Assembly: GCA_030696345.1 (NCBI GenBank)
Contig: JAUYSK010000022.1
Span: forward strand, 62,001-126,000
Length of the DNA: 64,000 bases
Source of the DNA: Azonexus sp.
GTDB lineage: Bacteria; Pseudomonadota; Gammaproteobacteria; Burkholderiales; Rhodocyclaceae
Direction of reading: 5' to 3'
Position 1 is the stretch's first letter. Each line of letters begins with the position of its first letter. Shown piece by piece: positions 37,303 to 46,834 of this stretch. The notes under the pieces are model-generated. The model was not told the DNA's origin. It saw nothing but the letters and a program-made list of their open reading frames with translations, and ran no database searches. The translations under genes were made by a program, and so were the position numbers.

Positions 37303-37932
37303 TCAGCCTTGCAGCTTCGGGTTCAGTGTATAGGTGCCCGTCAGGCTGGCTTCGGCCAGAACATGCCCCTGCAATGCGGCGCGTACTTCGGGGCCGCCGA
37401 ATTTTTCACCGAGCGGCAACTTTTCAATGTCGAGTGCGAAGACCGTGAAGATGTAGTGGTGAATGATTTCATCGTTCCACGGGGGGCAGGGGCCGTCGTA
37501 GCCGTAGTAGTCACCACGCATGTCGTTGTCGCCGGCAAACCAGTCGGTGTAGTTGTTAATGCCTTGGCGGCTACCGCGAGCGGCTTGTGGGCCGGGTTTG
37601 CCGCGCGGCGTGACGGTGCTGCTGAATTCACCCTCTTTTAGGCCGTTGACCGCAGCAGGCAGGTCAATCAGTACCCAATGGAAGAAATCGACGCGTGGCA
37701 GCGAAGCCGGAACACTGCGGCCTTCCTGATTGACATCGTCGCCTTTGCTGGGAACGTCAGGGTCGTGGCAGATCAGCGCGAAGGATTTGGTACCGGCCGG
37801 AGCATCGCTCCAGGTGAGCTGTGGGTTCAGGTTCTTGCCCAAACAGACGTGGTGGGCCGGGTCTGGGATGCAGAAAGAAAAATCGCCGGGGATTTTTTGC
37901 CCATCCGCGAAGCTGGTGCTGGTCAGTTTCAT
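37303..37932 (-). CDS. YbhB/YbcL family Raf-kinase-inhibitor-like protein
   Basis: 209 residues, starting at ATG 37932 behind AGGAG; an upstream longer frame runs into murJ and is not supported. PEBP fold: NLNPQLTWSDAPAGTKSFAL, CHDPDVPSKGDDVNQE, FFHWVLIDLPA, YGYDGPCPPWNDEIIHHYIFTVFAL (shown in part), and a C-terminal LEASLTGTY-like end. Cellular role is poorly known in bacteria. No signal peptide, so cytoplasmic. It follows murJ by 16 bases, probably co-transcribed. Confidence 0.92.
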   Translation of the reverse strand: MKLTSTSFADGQKIPGDFSFCIPDPAHHVCLGKNLNPQLTWSDAPAGTKSFALICHDPDVPSKGDDVNQEGRSVPASLPRVDFFHWVLIDLPAAVNGLKEGEFSSTVTPRGKPGPQAARGSRQGINNYTDWFAGDNDMRGDYYGYDGPCPPWNDEIIHHYIFTVFALDIEKLPLGEKFGGPEVRAALQGHVLAEASLTGTYTLNPKLQG

Positions 37933-37948
37933 CGATGCTTCTCCTGTG

Positions 37949-39505
37949 TTAGTCAGCCGCCCGGCGTTTGAAATCGCCCAAGCGGAATCCGAGAACCCAT
38001 AGTGTAGCGAAATAGGCGCCGGCGCCAAGCGGAACCAGCCAGGAAAGATGGAGCAAGCGACCCAGCGTGCCATTTTTCAGCCAGCTGGCTTCGCTGCCCA
38101 TGCCGAACCACAGGACAACTGCCATGACCAGCATGGCCAAAAGCATCTTGAAGATAAACGGAAGCCAGCCGGGTTGCGGCGTGAATATCCCGTGCCGACG
38201 CAAACCACGATAGAGCATGGCAGCATTCAGGCAGGCGGCGAGGCCAATCGACAGAGCCAGCCCGGCATGCCCCAGATCCAGCCAAAAGATGAACGCCAGG
38301 TTCATCGCTTGCGTCGCCAGCAGTGACACCAGTGCGATGCGGACCGGTGTCCTGACGTTCTGGCGGGCATAGAAGCCGGGGGCGAGGACTTTTACCAGAA
38401 TCAAACCGGTCAAGCCGACCGAGTAGGCGGCCAGCGCTTCGCGGGTGCGGAGGACGTCATCGGCGGAGAAGGCGCCATGAAAGAAGAGTGTGGCGATGAG
38501 CGGCAGTCCGAGTATGGCCAGTGCCAGCGCCGCTGGTGCAGCCAGCAGCAAGGTCAGGCGCAGGCCCCAGTCAAGCAGCCTGGAGTATTCGATGTGGTTT
38601 TCGCTGGCGTGATAACGCGACAGCGAGGGCAGCAGAATGGTGCCGAGGGCAGCGCCGAGCAGGCCGGAGGGAAATTCCATCAGGCGGTCGGCGTAATAGA
38701 GCCATGAAACACTGCCGGTTTTGAGAAATGAGGCAAAAACGGTATTGATCAGCAAACTGATCTGCGACACCGAGACGCCAATCAGCGCCGGGCCCATCAG
38801 CGTCAGCACCCGGCGCACTCCGGGATCGGCCCAGGCGGCGCGCCAGTTAAGCGAAATACGCGGCAGCATGGCGATTCTTCTGAGTGCAGGTAGCTGAATA
38901 GCCAGTTGCAGCAGACCGCCGAGGAAGACTGCCCAGGCCAGCGCCAGCACCGGCGGATCAAAATAAGGCGCGGCGAATAGCGCCATACCGATGAAGGCAA
39001 CATTGAGCAGTACCGGCGTGAAAGCAGGCAGTGCGAACCGGCTCCAGGTATTCAAAATTGCCCCGGACAAAGCGACCAGCGACATGAACAGGATGTAGGG
39101 GAAGGTGATCCGGGTGAGGGTGATGGTCAGCTCGAATTTGCCGGCATCAGCGGCAAATCCGGGCGCGGAAATCCAGACGAGTATCGGCGCTGTAGCGATG
39201 CCGATGGCGGTGACGGCAAACAGCGCCATGGATAGCAGGCTGGCGACATGGTCCACCAGCGTGCGAGTATCAACCTCGCCGCGCTTATTCTTGTACTCCC
39301 CGAGAATGGGCACGAATGCCTGGGAAAAAGCTCCTTCGGCGAACATCCGGCGCAGCAGGTTGGGAAGTTTGAAAGCCACGAAAAAAGCATCGGTGGCCAG
39401 CCCGGCACCAAACGTGCGGGCGATCACAAAATCCCGGACAAAGCCGAGAATGCGGGAAAGAAGAGTCATACCGCTGACTGTAGCCAGCGCGCGCAGCAGG
39501 TTCAT
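37949..39505 (-). CDS. murJ: Lipid II flippase MurJ (MviN)
   Basis: 518 residues with 14 predicted membrane helices of the MOP superfamily. The start [25 protein letters not shown] and [23 protein letters not shown] are the MurJ signature, including the catalytic arginines. It flips lipid II across the inner membrane for peptidoglycan synthesis. Divergent from tRNA-Thr. Confidence 0.97.
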   Translation of the reverse strand: MNLLRALATVSGMTLLSRILGFVRDFVIARTFGAGLATDAFFVAFKLPNLLRRMFAEGAFSQAFVPILGEYKNKRGEVDTRTLVDHVASLLSMALFAVTAIGIATAPILVWISAPGFAADAGKFELTITLTRITFPYILFMSLVALSGAILNTWSRFALPAFTPVLLNVAFIGMALFAAPYFDPPVLALAWAVFLGGLLQLAIQLPALRRIAMLPRISLNWRAAWADPGVRRVLTLMGPALIGVSVSQISLLINTVFASFLKTGSVSWLYYADRLMEFPSGLLGAALGTILLPSLSRYHASENHIEYSRLLDWGLRLTLLLAAPAALALAILGLPLIATLFFHGAFSADDVLRTREALAAYSVGLTGLILVKVLAPGFYARQNVRTPVRIALVSLLATQAMNLAFIFWLDLGHAGLALSIGLAACLNAAMLYRGLRRHGIFTPQPGWLPFIFKMLLAMLVMAVVLWFGMGSEASWLKNGTLGRLLHLSWLVPLGAGAYFATLWVLGFRLGDFKRRAAD

Positions 39506-39517
39506 CGTTTGTTGGCG

Positions 39518-39547
39518 TTGCCTGAGTGAGGGCGAAAAAGCTATAAT
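39518..39547 (+). promoter_or_regulatory. Promoter of tRNA-Thr
   Basis: TTGCCT at 39518-39523 and a perfect TATAAT at 39542-39547, 18 bases apart, about 70 bases before the tRNA. Confidence 0.6.
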
Positions 39548-39617
39548 TCTACGCTGTGCTGCCGCTGGGGTCTGGATGTCCGGGTTTTTTGGATGCCATT
39601 TCAGTGGTTAGCAGTGT

Positions 39618-39693
39618 GCCGGTGTAGCTCAGTTGGTAGAGCAGCGCATTCGTAATGCGAAGGTCACCAGTTCGATTCCGGTCATCGGCACCA
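39618..39693 (+). tRNA. tRNA-Thr (anticodon CGT)
   Basis: 76 bases including CCA. Acceptor stem GCCGGTG pairs with CATCGGC; the D arm is AGCTCAGTTGGTAGAGC; the anticodon arm is CGCATTCGTAATGCG with CGT in the loop; TTCGATTCC in the T loop. A terminator follows at 39712. Confidence 0.97.
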
Positions 39694-39711
39694 AATGGAT
39701 TCAAGCACTTA

Positions 39712-39736
39712 GGTCACTCTTCGGAGTGGCCTTTTT
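39712..39736 (+). terminator. Terminator after tRNA-Thr
   Basis: 8-bp stem GGTCACTC/GAGTGGCC (one G-U), TTCG loop and T run. Confidence 0.88.
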
Positions 39737-39749
39737 GCTTTCTGAATTT

Positions 39750-39769
39750 CATGTAGGCATCATGTAGGC
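39750..39769 (+). repeat. Short direct repeat beside tRNA-Thr
   Basis: CATGTAGGC at 39750-39758 and again at 39761-39769, an 11-base period. It could be an integrase arm-type site left by an element at the tRNA, though no integrase gene is present. Confidence 0.4.
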
Positions 39770-39957
39770 GCTTTGTAAGCGGATTTCAGCAACCAGATTA
39801 GCCTGATTTTTTTCCCTGTGCCTATACGTTCTTGACCGGGGGGAAATAGCCCCCGCAATTCCCCAGTGGGTGTAGTTGAGACTTGCCTTTTCTTGTGAAG
39901 GCAACAGCGTCAGCCTTTCTCGTTTTGCTGGCCGGACCAGGGGGCAACGGTGATGCT

Positions 39958-40275
39958 CTATGCGGCCAATGCCTCCCGGGACTCTGCCTTTTTGGCTTTC
40001 GGTTTCTTGATGGTCACCGAGGGCGCAAGTCCTGCCGTGGCAGCCATATCAATCAGGGTATCGAGCGAGAACAAATTGATTCGCCCCCGCATCAGGTCGG
40101 AGACTCGCGGCTGAGTCACGCCGAACAGTCCGGCAGCCGTTGCTTGGGTCAGTCCCTCGGCTTTAAGCCACTTCTGCAAGGCCATCATCAGTTCGGAGCG
40201 GACGCGCATGCTCGCCGCCTGTTGCGGTGTGTCCTCAATTGCATCCCAGACGCTGTTAAATCGTTGCTTGCTCAT
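39958..40275 (-). CDS. higA: HigA-like XRE-family antitoxin
   Basis: 105 residues with a helix-turn-helix of the XRE type (LTQATAAGLFGVTQPRVSDLMRG) and a basic tail (KKPKAKKAE). The ATG overlaps the stop of the toxin gene by 4 bases, toxin first as in HigBA systems. It neutralises HigB and represses the shared promoter at 40605-40632. Confidence 0.92.
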   Translation of the reverse strand: MSKQRFNSVWDAIEDTPQQAASMRVRSELMMALQKWLKAEGLTQATAAGLFGVTQPRVSDLMRGRINLFSLDTLIDMAATAGLAPSVTIKKPKAKKAESREALAA

Positions 40276-40598
40276 TTCTGTGCCTCAGTTAATTCCTTGA
40301 ACCGTTTTCGTGCCAGTCGAATATCTCGCTCGCTCGTTTGCTGTGTCTTCTTCTGGAAGCAGTGCAGCACATAAACAGCATCGGCCAGCTTTGCCAGATA
40401 GATAACCCGAAACGTCCCGGCCTCGTCCCAGATGCGGATTTCCTTCACTCCGCCTCCGATAGTCGCCATTGGTTTCCAGTCGTCCGGCTCTTCGCCATGC
40501 TGAACCTTGTCTATCTGGTAGCCAGCTTCACGCTTGGCCCCTTCTGGAAAGGCTCGCAGGGCATCTATCGAGTCACCGCAAAACTCTACTCGCTTCAT
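40272..40598 (-). CDS. higB: HigB-like toxin (Gp49/RelE superfamily)
   Basis: 108 residues of the Gp49 (DUF891) type: GGGVKEIRIWDEAGTFRVIYLAKL and VYVLHCFQKKTQQTSERDI. RelE-like mRNA interferases of this group cut mRNA on the ribosome. The Lys-rich FQKK and Arg residues at the active-site positions are present. First gene of a two-gene unit with a strong promoter. Confidence 0.92.
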   Translation of the reverse strand: MKRVEFCGDSIDALRAFPEGAKREAGYQIDKVQHGEEPDDWKPMATIGGGVKEIRIWDEAGTFRVIYLAKLADAVYVLHCFQKKTQQTSERDIRLARKRFKELTEAQK

Positions 40599-40604
40599 GG
40601 TCTG

Positions 40605-40632
40605 ATTATATAAATTTTTGTATAAACATCAA
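40605..40632 (-). promoter_or_regulatory. Promoter and likely operator of higBA
   Basis: Minus strand TTGATG (40632-40627) and TATAAT (40610-40605), 16 bases apart, 7 bases ahead of higB. The spacer is an AT-rich imperfect palindrome, a likely HigA site. Confidence 0.75.
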
Positions 40633-40720
40633 GCATTGATTTGCCGCAATCCAGCCTTCTATCTTTGTATGCCACGTACGCAGCAGGTCGAGGGGCGAAC
40701 CCGGTAATGCTTCTCAGCGG

Positions 40721-41464
40721 TTACGCCGTGGTCTTGAATGCCCTCTTTGGGTAAATGTCGAAACGGCTGGATTTTCCCTCCAGTGTATAGCCTGGCTGGG
40801 CGCCAGATACGCTGGGTGCCTTGCGCGGCCGCTTGACGACGACTCGATGTGTCGCCAGTGCCAGGGCTGCTTTCAGGAGTTGTGGCGCGTCGTCGTCATC
40901 ACCAACCAAGGGGCGAAAGAGGCGCATTTCCTTTTTGACCAGCGAATTTTTTCCCCGGTGGGGAAACATCGGGTCGAGATAAATGACCTGGGGTGGCTCG
41001 CCAATCCAGTTTTCAATCAGCTTGATCGCATTTCCCGGCAGAAAGTGCATTCGTTGCAATATTGGCCCGACTTCGGGATCGGGAAGGCCGCGCTGTATCC
41101 CATCGGCTAGTAGTGCGCCAACCATTGCGTTGCGCTCGATCAGAATGACGCTACAACCAAGTTGCGCCAATACGAAAGCATCGCGCCCCAGGCCCGCGGT
41201 GGCGTCAAGAATTGTCGGCCGAATACCGGACTGGATGCCAACCGCTTTTGCAATCATTTGGCCACTGCCGCCGCCGTGTAGCCGCCGGTGGGCCAAAGCG
41301 CCCTCGAGAAAATCAACCCGCACCGGTCCAGATGGGTGTTGCCCAAGTTCCTGCAGTTGCAAACCAGCGGTGCTTAATTGCAAGGCGAACTCGGCTTCCC
41401 CTGCTAGGGGCAGGCCGAGTTCTTCAGCCAATGCAATAGCCGCTTCCGAAAGTTCAGGAGCCAT
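40721..41464 (-). CDS. rsmJ: 16S rRNA m2G1516 methyltransferase RsmJ
   Basis: 247 residues. SAM-binding block [19 protein letters not shown], then VILIERN and the catalytic-type [13 protein letters not shown], which together define RsmJ (YhiQ). It methylates G1516 of 16S rRNA in the small subunit. [13 protein letters not shown] in front of the Rossmann fold is also typical. Stands alone between higBA and a small gene. Confidence 0.94.
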   Translation of the reverse strand: MAPELSEAAIALAEELGLPLAGEAEFALQLSTAGLQLQELGQHPSGPVRVDFLEGALAHRRLHGGGSGQMIAKAVGIQSGIRPTILDATAGLGRDAFVLAQLGCSVILIERNAMVGALLADGIQRGLPDPEVGPILQRMHFLPGNAIKLIENWIGEPPQVIYLDPMFPHRGKNSLVKKEMRLFRPLVGDDDDAPQLLKAALALATHRVVVKRPRKAPSVSGAQPGYTLEGKSSRFDIYPKRAFKTTA

Positions 41465-41572
41465 TGCCTCGATGCGAATTTTCGGCGAGGTATTAATGAG
41501 CGCTCTTAACGTGCGTTACGTTGTGGTGTCGGCTTTAAGTGCTTGGGCGAACCGTCACCGGTACTATTGCCA

Positions 41573-41755
41573 TTAAACGGCGGTATTGCTTTCAGGGGTG
41601 TCATCGACTGGGCTCGCTGGCTCGGCGGCTTCGGAGTTTTCTTCGGGATTGCTGCCGGCGTTGCCTGCCAATTTCTGGCGGCGCTTTTCTTCCTGCTTGT
41701 TTTTCTTGGCGAGATCTCTCTGGCGTTTTTCGAACTGATAGTTTTGTTTAGCCAA
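41573..41755 (-). CDS. Small basic coiled-coil protein with TTG start
   Basis: 60 residues starting at TTG 41755, preceded by a perfect AGGAGG 4 bases upstream (41765-41760); the frame is open to an upstream TTG at 41827 without a ribosome site. The product reads AKQNYQFEKRQRDLAKKNKQ at its start, a Lys/Arg-rich helix typical of a small conserved family in betaproteobacteria, then a Glu/Pro-rich tail. Function unknown; nucleic acid or ribosome binding is a guess. Confidence 0.65.
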   Translation of the reverse strand: MAKQNYQFEKRQRDLAKKNKQEEKRRQKLAGNAGSNPEENSEAAEPASPVDDTPESNTAV

Positions 41756-41884
41756 GAGGCCTCCTGTGGCCGCCACGATGGCGGAAAAACCGTTGGAAAA
41801 TTTCCCGGAAAGGCCATAAAACCTCAACGGGCGCTGATTATAGCGACTTCAGTGTGAAACCATGCAGCCAACCCGGAAAGCGGG

Positions 41885-43027
41885 TCAGGCGTCAAATACA
41901 CTTACCTGGTTGCGGCCGGCGCGTTTGGCCGCGTAGAGCCCGGCGTCGGCTGCCTGAAGCAGTTGCAATGGCAAGCTGTTGGCGTTGGGCTTGAGGCTGG
42001 CGACGCCGAAGCTGCATGAGACTAGTCCGCCAACACCGCGTTCGTGGGGAATGCAGAGTTCTCGGGCTGATCGGCGCATGCGTTCGGCCACCGCATGGGC
42101 ACCATCGGTGTCGGTTCCCGGGAGAATGGCTGCAAACTCTTCGCCGCCGTAACGGGCGACCATGTCTTCAACGCGGAACAATGATTCGTTCAGCGAACTG
42201 GCAATTGCACTCAGGCAGGAGTCGCCCGCCTGGTGGCCATATACGTCATTGAATTGCTTGAAGAAATCGACGTCGCTGATCACTATGCTCAAGGGGCTGT
42301 CGGTTCGGAGGCAACGCTTCCATTCGGCAACGAGTGTTTCATCGAAGTGGCGGCGGTTCGGGATGTTGGTCAGGCCGTCCAGAAGCGAAATTTCCTTGAG
42401 CTGACGATGTGAAGCATGGATTTCTTGTTGCATGGCAACGATCCGCAACATGCTGCGAACCTTGGCCAGCAAGATGACTTCTGAAACCGGCGTGAAGAGG
42501 AAATCGTCGCCGCCAGCCAGAATGCCGCGTGCCAGCAGGTTTTCGTCCATTACCGAGGAGAGAAAGACGATGGGTGTCCAGCTGGCGAAACCATTGTGCT
42601 GGCGGGAGCGTTCGAAGTTGCGAATTTCCCGGGCCAGTGAAATGCCGTCGGTATCCTGCAGGGCGATATTCAGCAGGACGAGGCTGGGCGAGTGCTCACA
42701 AAACAAATGATTGGCGTGAGTGCCATCGCCTGCAGCGATTGTCTGGACTTCCGGCAATTGATCCAGGCACTCGCAGATCAGGGCGCGATTACTGGCCGAG
42801 TGATCGACGACAAGTATCTTTGGTTTGCTGTTTTCTAACGTCACCTGAATCAATGCCTGGAAGAGAGTTGCGATGGGTTGGGTTGCAAATATCATAGCAT
42901 CCGCTTGGCGTACGGCCTCCATTTCATCGGCGAGAGGCTGGGCTGGAATTTCCAAATAACGGAGGCATTTGTGTCCCGCCCCGTTTTCCTTGAAATGATC
43001 CGCGAGTAATATGTTGGTTTCTTCCAT
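41885..43027 (-). CDS. Diguanylate cyclase with pseudo-receiver domain
   Basis: 380 residues. A receiver-like domain (about 70-195) is followed by an intact GGDEF-type cyclase (about 215-375) with YGGEEF and [15 protein letters not shown]. In the receiver the phosphoacceptor Asp is Asn120 (SLVLLNI), the second acidic residue is His76 and the usual Lys is Thr (LFTPV), so phosphorylation is unlikely. An extra N-terminal 65 residues of unknown fold are present. It should make c-di-GMP, which LapD in this window could sense. Confidence 0.88.
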   Translation of the reverse strand: MEETNILLADHFKENGAGHKCLRYLEIPAQPLADEMEAVRQADAMIFATQPIATLFQALIQVTLENSKPKILVVDHSASNRALICECLDQLPEVQTIAAGDGTHANHLFCEHSPSLVLLNIALQDTDGISLAREIRNFERSRQHNGFASWTPIVFLSSVMDENLLARGILAGGDDFLFTPVSEVILLAKVRSMLRIVAMQQEIHASHRQLKEISLLDGLTNIPNRRHFDETLVAEWKRCLRTDSPLSIVISDVDFFKQFNDVYGHQAGDSCLSAIASSLNESLFRVEDMVARYGGEEFAAILPGTDTDGAHAVAERMRRSARELCIPHERGVGGLVSCSFGVASLKPNANSLPLQLLQAADAGLYAAKRAGRNQVSVFDA

Positions 43028-43089
43028 ACGGTACCGTCTGGAGTGTGGTGTTGGAACGTCATGGATCGAGACTTTTAAAGGAGAGCAGC

Positions 43090-43857
43090 ATGCAAATCAA
43101 AGACAAGGTATTTCTGGTAACGGGTGCCGGTTCGGGGCTGGGTGCGGCGACTGCCCGCATGCTGGCGGAGGCGGGCGCCAAGGTTGTATTGGCCGATCTC
43201 AATCGTGAGGCTGGCGAAAAATTGGCGGCTGAGCTTGGTGCTGGTACGTGTTTCGTCGAAACCGACGTGGCGAGCGAGACTTCTGCGGTCAACGCCGTTC
43301 AGACGGCAATTTCAAAATTTGGCGGCCTGCAGGGGCTGGTCAATTGCGCTGGCGTGGCGCCAGCCGAAAAGGTGGTTGGCAAGGAAGGTCCGCATCGGCT
43401 GGAAAGTTTCGCCAAAGTCATCAGTATCAATCTGATTGGAACGTTCAACATGATCCGGCTGGCGGCCGAGGCGATGCTGAAGGGCGAGCCGGATGCGGGC
43501 GGCGAGCGAGGCGTGATCATCAGCACCGCATCGGTTGCGGCCTTCGAAGGTCAGATGGGGCAGGCTGCCTATGCGGCTTCCAAGGGCGGCATTGTTGCCC
43601 TGACTTTGCCGGTAGCGCGCGAACTGGCTCGCAGTGGCATTCGTTGCATGACGATCGCGCCGGGTATCATGGAAACACCGATGTTGCTGGGGATGCCGCC
43701 GGAAGTTCAGGACTCGCTCAACAAGATGGTGCCGTTCCCGACCCGGATGGGCAAACCGGGCGAATATGCTGCGCTGGTCAAGCATATTGCCGAAAATGCC
43801 TATCTCAATGGTGAGGTAATTCGTCTCGATGGTGCCATCCGGATGGGGACCAAATAA
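43090..43857 (+). CDS. SDR dehydrogenase, 3-hydroxyacyl-CoA dehydrogenase type 2-like
   Basis: 255 residues, starting at ATG 43090 behind AAAGGAG. NAD-binding [20 protein letters not shown]; catalytic Ser ([10 protein letters not shown]), Tyr and Lys in YAASKGG. The sequence resembles HSD17B10/FadB2-type enzymes ([14 protein letters not shown]), which oxidise short branched 3-hydroxyacyl-CoA. It reads away from the cyclase gene. A terminator follows. Confidence 0.9.
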   Translation: MQIKDKVFLVTGAGSGLGAATARMLAEAGAKVVLADLNREAGEKLAAELGAGTCFVETDVASETSAVNAVQTAISKFGGLQGLVNCAGVAPAEKVVGKEGPHRLESFAKVISINLIGTFNMIRLAAEAMLKGEPDAGGERGVIISTASVAAFEGQMGQAAYAASKGGIVALTLPVARELARSGIRCMTIAPGIMETPMLLGMPPEVQDSLNKMVPFPTRMGKPGEYAALVKHIAENAYLNGEVIRLDGAIRMGTK

Positions 43858-43884
43858 ACTATACTTCGGCTCCGCCATTGACCC

Positions 43885-43908
43885 AAAAGGCACTTCGGTG
43901 CCTTTTTT
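43885..43908 (+). terminator. Terminator after the SDR gene
   Basis: 9-bp stem AAAAGGCAC/GTGCCTTTT, TTCG loop, T run. It ends just 6 bases before the start of ccoI. Confidence 0.92.
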
Positions 43909-43913
43909 AATGC

Positions 43914-46352
43914 ATGTCTGAATCCTCCTGTTATCACTGTGGCCTGCCGATTCCGGACGACGTCGATCTGTCGGTGAAAATCTCCGGAGATTCGCGTGCC
44001 ATGTGCTGCTTCGGCTGCCAGGCAGTGGCCCAGTCAATTGTTGATAACGGATTGGCAGACTACTATCGCAGCCGGGATGCCATGCCGGAATCTCCGCGTG
44101 AAGCCATGCCGGCCATTCTTGACCAACTGGTGTTATACGACCACGCCGATTTTCAGAAGAGTTTCGTCAAGGATCTCGGAGAAAGCGAGCGCGAGGCCTC
44201 GCTGCTGCTGGAAGGGATCACCTGTTCAGCCTGCATCTGGCTCAATGAGCAGCACGTTGGCCGGTTGCCGGGGGTGACCGCGATTGATATCAATTACGCC
44301 ACCCGGCGCGCCCGAGTCCGTTGGGACGAGTCGAAGATAAAGCTCTCCGACATCCTGGGCGCGATTGCTGCCATTGGCTATCGCGCCTACCCCTACGATG
44401 CCGCCAAGAACGAGGAAATCTCCCGCAAGGAACGGCGCGAAGCGTTGTGGCGGCTCTGGGTTGCCGGGTTCGGCATGATGCAGGTCATGATGTATGCCTT
44501 CCCGGTGTATGTTGCCAACGGCGATATGACGGCCGATATCGAAAGCCTAATGCGCTGGGCCAGCTTGCTGCTGACCTTGCCTGTGATCTTTTACTCATCG
44601 GCGCCGTTCTTTCGCAGTGCCTGGCGCGATCTCAAGCTGCGCCGTGTCGGCATGGATGTGCCGGTGGCGCTCGGTGTTGGTGCGGCATTTGTCGCCAGTT
44701 GCTGGGCGACACTGGTGCAGTCCGGGGATGTTTATTTCGACTCGGTCACCATGTTCATATTCTTCCTGCTCGGTGGCCGTTTCCTCGAAATGACTGCTCG
44801 CCAGAAGGCGCTGAGTGTGACCGAGGCGCTGGCCAAGTTGCTGCCGGCCTTCGCCCAGAAAATGGCTAATTTCCCCGTTGACCGCAGCACTGAACAACGG
44901 GTGGTGGCAGATCTGCATCCGGGGGACTACGTGCTGGTGCGTGCCGGTGACATCGTCCCGGCCGATGGTCGGGTGATTGAAGGCGTCAGTTGTGCCAACG
45001 AGTCGCTGCTCACCGGCGAGAGCAAGCCGGTTGCCAAGTCGCCGGGCGACTCGGTGACGGGCGGCTCGATCAATGCCGAGAGCCCCCTGGTTGTGCAGGT
45101 TGAACAGGTCGGAGAAGGAACTCGTCTGTCGGCAATCATTAATTTGATGGAACGAGCTGCCACCGAAAAACCCCGGATCGTCGAAATGGCGGACCGGATT
45201 GCCAGCTATTTTGTTGCAGTGCTGTTGGCGGTGGCGGTCCTGGTCGCCGTCGGCTGGTATCTGGTTGATCCCAGCAAGGCCTTGTGGATTACCGTGTCTG
45301 TGCTGGTCGTAACCTGCCCGTGCGCCTTGTCGCTGGCAACGCCGATTGCCCTGACAGTCGCCGCCGGGGCGCTGGCTCGGGATGGGCTGTTGGTGACGCG
45401 CGGCCACGCGATTGAGACACTGGCCCGGGCGACGCATTTTGTCTTCGATAAAACCGGAACCTTGACTACGGGGCAAATGCACCTGATCGATGTCGGTGCT
45501 GTGGGCGCATTGGATAGAGAGGCGTGCATCGCCATTGCTGCCGCCCTCGAACAAAGCTCCGAGCATCCAGTGGCGACTGCTTTGCGGCGGGCGGCAGGTG
45601 ACCAATCTGCGGAAGCCGCGGATGCGATCGTAGAGCCCGGCCAGGGCATTGAAGCAAGCATTGATGGCCGTCGTTACCGGATCGGTCGTCCGGCGTTTGC
45701 TTTGGGCCTTAGTAATATGCAGTTGCCTGAATCTGCAACCGACTGGCTGGAAAGTGGTGACACTGTGGTTGTTCTGGGTGATGCCAGTGGCTGCCTGGCC
45801 TTTTTCCGCATCGGCGACGAAATTCGATCCGATGCGGCCGGGCTGATTGCCGAACTCAAGCGGGCTGGACGTAAAGTTGTTCTGCTGACAGGGGATGCCC
45901 CCGCCGTGGCTTACCGTGTAGCCCGGGAGCTTGGTATCGAGGAAGTTCACGCCGGGATGACGCCGCAAGGCAAGCACGATTGCGTCAAGGCGCTGCAGGC
46001 TGCCGGTGCCGTGGTGGCGATGGTGGGTGATGGTGTCAATGATGCGCCCGTGCTGGCACAGGCACAGGTATCGGTCGCCATGGGCGGGGGGTCGCAACTG
46101 GCCAGAACGCAGTCGGATTTTGTGCTTCTCTCGGAAAACCTGGACCATCTGCGTATTGGCTTGCGGCGCGCGATAAAAACCTTGCGGGTTATCCGGCAAA
46201 ATCTCTGGTGGTCCTTCGCCTACAATTTTGTTGCCTTGCCCCTCGCCATTGCCGGCTTTGTTACGCCTTGGCTGGCAGGGATCGGCATGTCGGCCAGTTC
46301 CCTGCTGGTCGTGCTCAACTCACTGCGCATTCAGCGTGTGGAGAATGACTGA
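43914..46352 (+). CDS. ccoI: Copper-transporting P-type ATPase CcoI (FixI)
   Basis: 812 residues. An N-terminal Cys-rich segment (CYHCGLP and CCFGCQAV) is followed by a heavy-metal domain (ITCSACIWL), then eight membrane helices with the CPC motif (VVTCPCALSLATP), the DKTGT phosphorylation site and GDGVND. This layout is CcoI/CtpA, the Cu(I) exporter that provides copper for cbb3 oxidase assembly. TGA of this gene overlaps the ATG of ccoS. Confidence 0.96.
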   Translation: MSESSCYHCGLPIPDDVDLSVKISGDSRAMCCFGCQAVAQSIVDNGLADYYRSRDAMPESPREAMPAILDQLVLYDHADFQKSFVKDLGESEREASLLLEGITCSACIWLNEQHVGRLPGVTAIDINYATRRARVRWDESKIKLSDILGAIAAIGYRAYPYDAAKNEEISRKERREALWRLWVAGFGMMQVMMYAFPVYVANGDMTADIESLMRWASLLLTLPVIFYSSAPFFRSAWRDLKLRRVGMDVPVALGVGAAFVASCWATLVQSGDVYFDSVTMFIFFLLGGRFLEMTARQKALSVTEALAKLLPAFAQKMANFPVDRSTEQRVVADLHPGDYVLVRAGDIVPADGRVIEGVSCANESLLTGESKPVAKSPGDSVTGGSINAESPLVVQVEQVGEGTRLSAIINLMERAATEKPRIVEMADRIASYFVAVLLAVAVLVAVGWYLVDPSKALWITVSVLVVTCPCALSLATPIALTVAAGALARDGLLVTRGHAIETLARATHFVFDKTGTLTTGQMHLIDVGAVGALDREACIAIAAALEQSSEHPVATALRRAAGDQSAEAADAIVEPGQGIEASIDGRRYRIGRPAFALGLSNMQLPESATDWLESGDTVVVLGDASGCLAFFRIGDEIRSDAAGLIAELKRAGRKVVLLTGDAPAVAYRVARELGIEEVHAGMTPQGKHDCVKALQAAGAVVAMVGDGVNDAPVLAQAQVSVAMGGGSQLARTQSDFVLLSENLDHLRIGLRRAIKTLRVIRQNLWWSFAYNFVALPLAIAGFVTPWLAGIGMSASSLLVVLNSLRIQRVEND

Positions 46353-46543
46353 TGGAAAGTATCTACCTACTGATTCCGGTTTCGGTGGTTCTCGTCTTCG
46401 GCATTGCCTTTGCGTTCTGGTGGTCAGTGCGGAGTGGGCAATTCGATGATCTGGAAGGGCCCGGGTTTCGTGTTCTGATGGAAGATGATTTGCCGAAAAC
46501 GAAAATTGAAGCACCGGAAGCCGAGAAAGCAGAGAAAGTTTGA
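46352..46543 (+). CDS. ccoS: cbb3 oxidase maturation protein CcoS
   Basis: 63 residues with one membrane helix (5-24) and the typical SVRSGQFDDLEGPGFRVL segment. CcoS is needed for insertion of copper and heme into CcoN. Its start overlaps the ccoI stop by one base. Confidence 0.95.
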   Translation: MESIYLLIPVSVVLVFGIAFAFWWSVRSGQFDDLEGPGFRVLMEDDLPKTKIEAPEAEKAEKV

Positions 46544-46629
46544 CCTGCGTCAACATGGTGCATGGATTCGATAGGCAATATGCGGACAGTGTGAAGTTTG
46601 TGCTTCACGATCTTTCTCTGTTGGGGTTG

Positions 46630-46656
46630 GGGTGCGTTGAGACGCACCCTTTTTTT
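46630..46656 (+). terminator. Terminator after ccoIS
   Basis: Stem GGGTGCGT/ACGCACCC (46630-46637 with 46642-46649), loop TGAG, T run. It separates ccoIS from ccoNOQP. Confidence 0.93.
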
Positions 46657-46723
46657 GTCCACGTTTTTTGCGTGGTGTAGATGCTAAACACTTCGGACTA
46701 ATTCGCCTTAGATAATCCGTAGG

Positions 46724-46737
46724 TTGATCTATGTCAA
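46724..46737 (+). promoter_or_regulatory. FNR/ANR-type box upstream of ccoN
   Basis: TTGATCTATGTCAA matches the consensus TTGAT-N4-ATCAA at 9 of 10 positions. A TAGAAT element at 46754-46759 gives a class II layout. It implies activation of ccoNOQP at low oxygen. Confidence 0.82.
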
Positions 46738-46834
46738 ATCGACTCGGTTGATCTAGAATAACATCCGCGTTCATGTGCCACCTTGGATTCAGGGGGGTGG
46801 TCATTCAGTCTTTTCATTAACGAGAGGTGGGTTC

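Noticed and set aside
37933..38073. Longer N-terminus of the YbhB protein
   Set aside because: Would overlap murJ by over 100 bases; ATG 37932 has AGGAG.
44595..46199. Open frame of 534 codons on the minus strand
   Set aside because: Lies fully inside ccoI on the other strand; no recognisable motif, composition typical of an antisense shadow.
46775..46834. Longer N-terminus of ccoN
   Set aside because: Overlaps the promoter region; family members start like the ATG at 46835.
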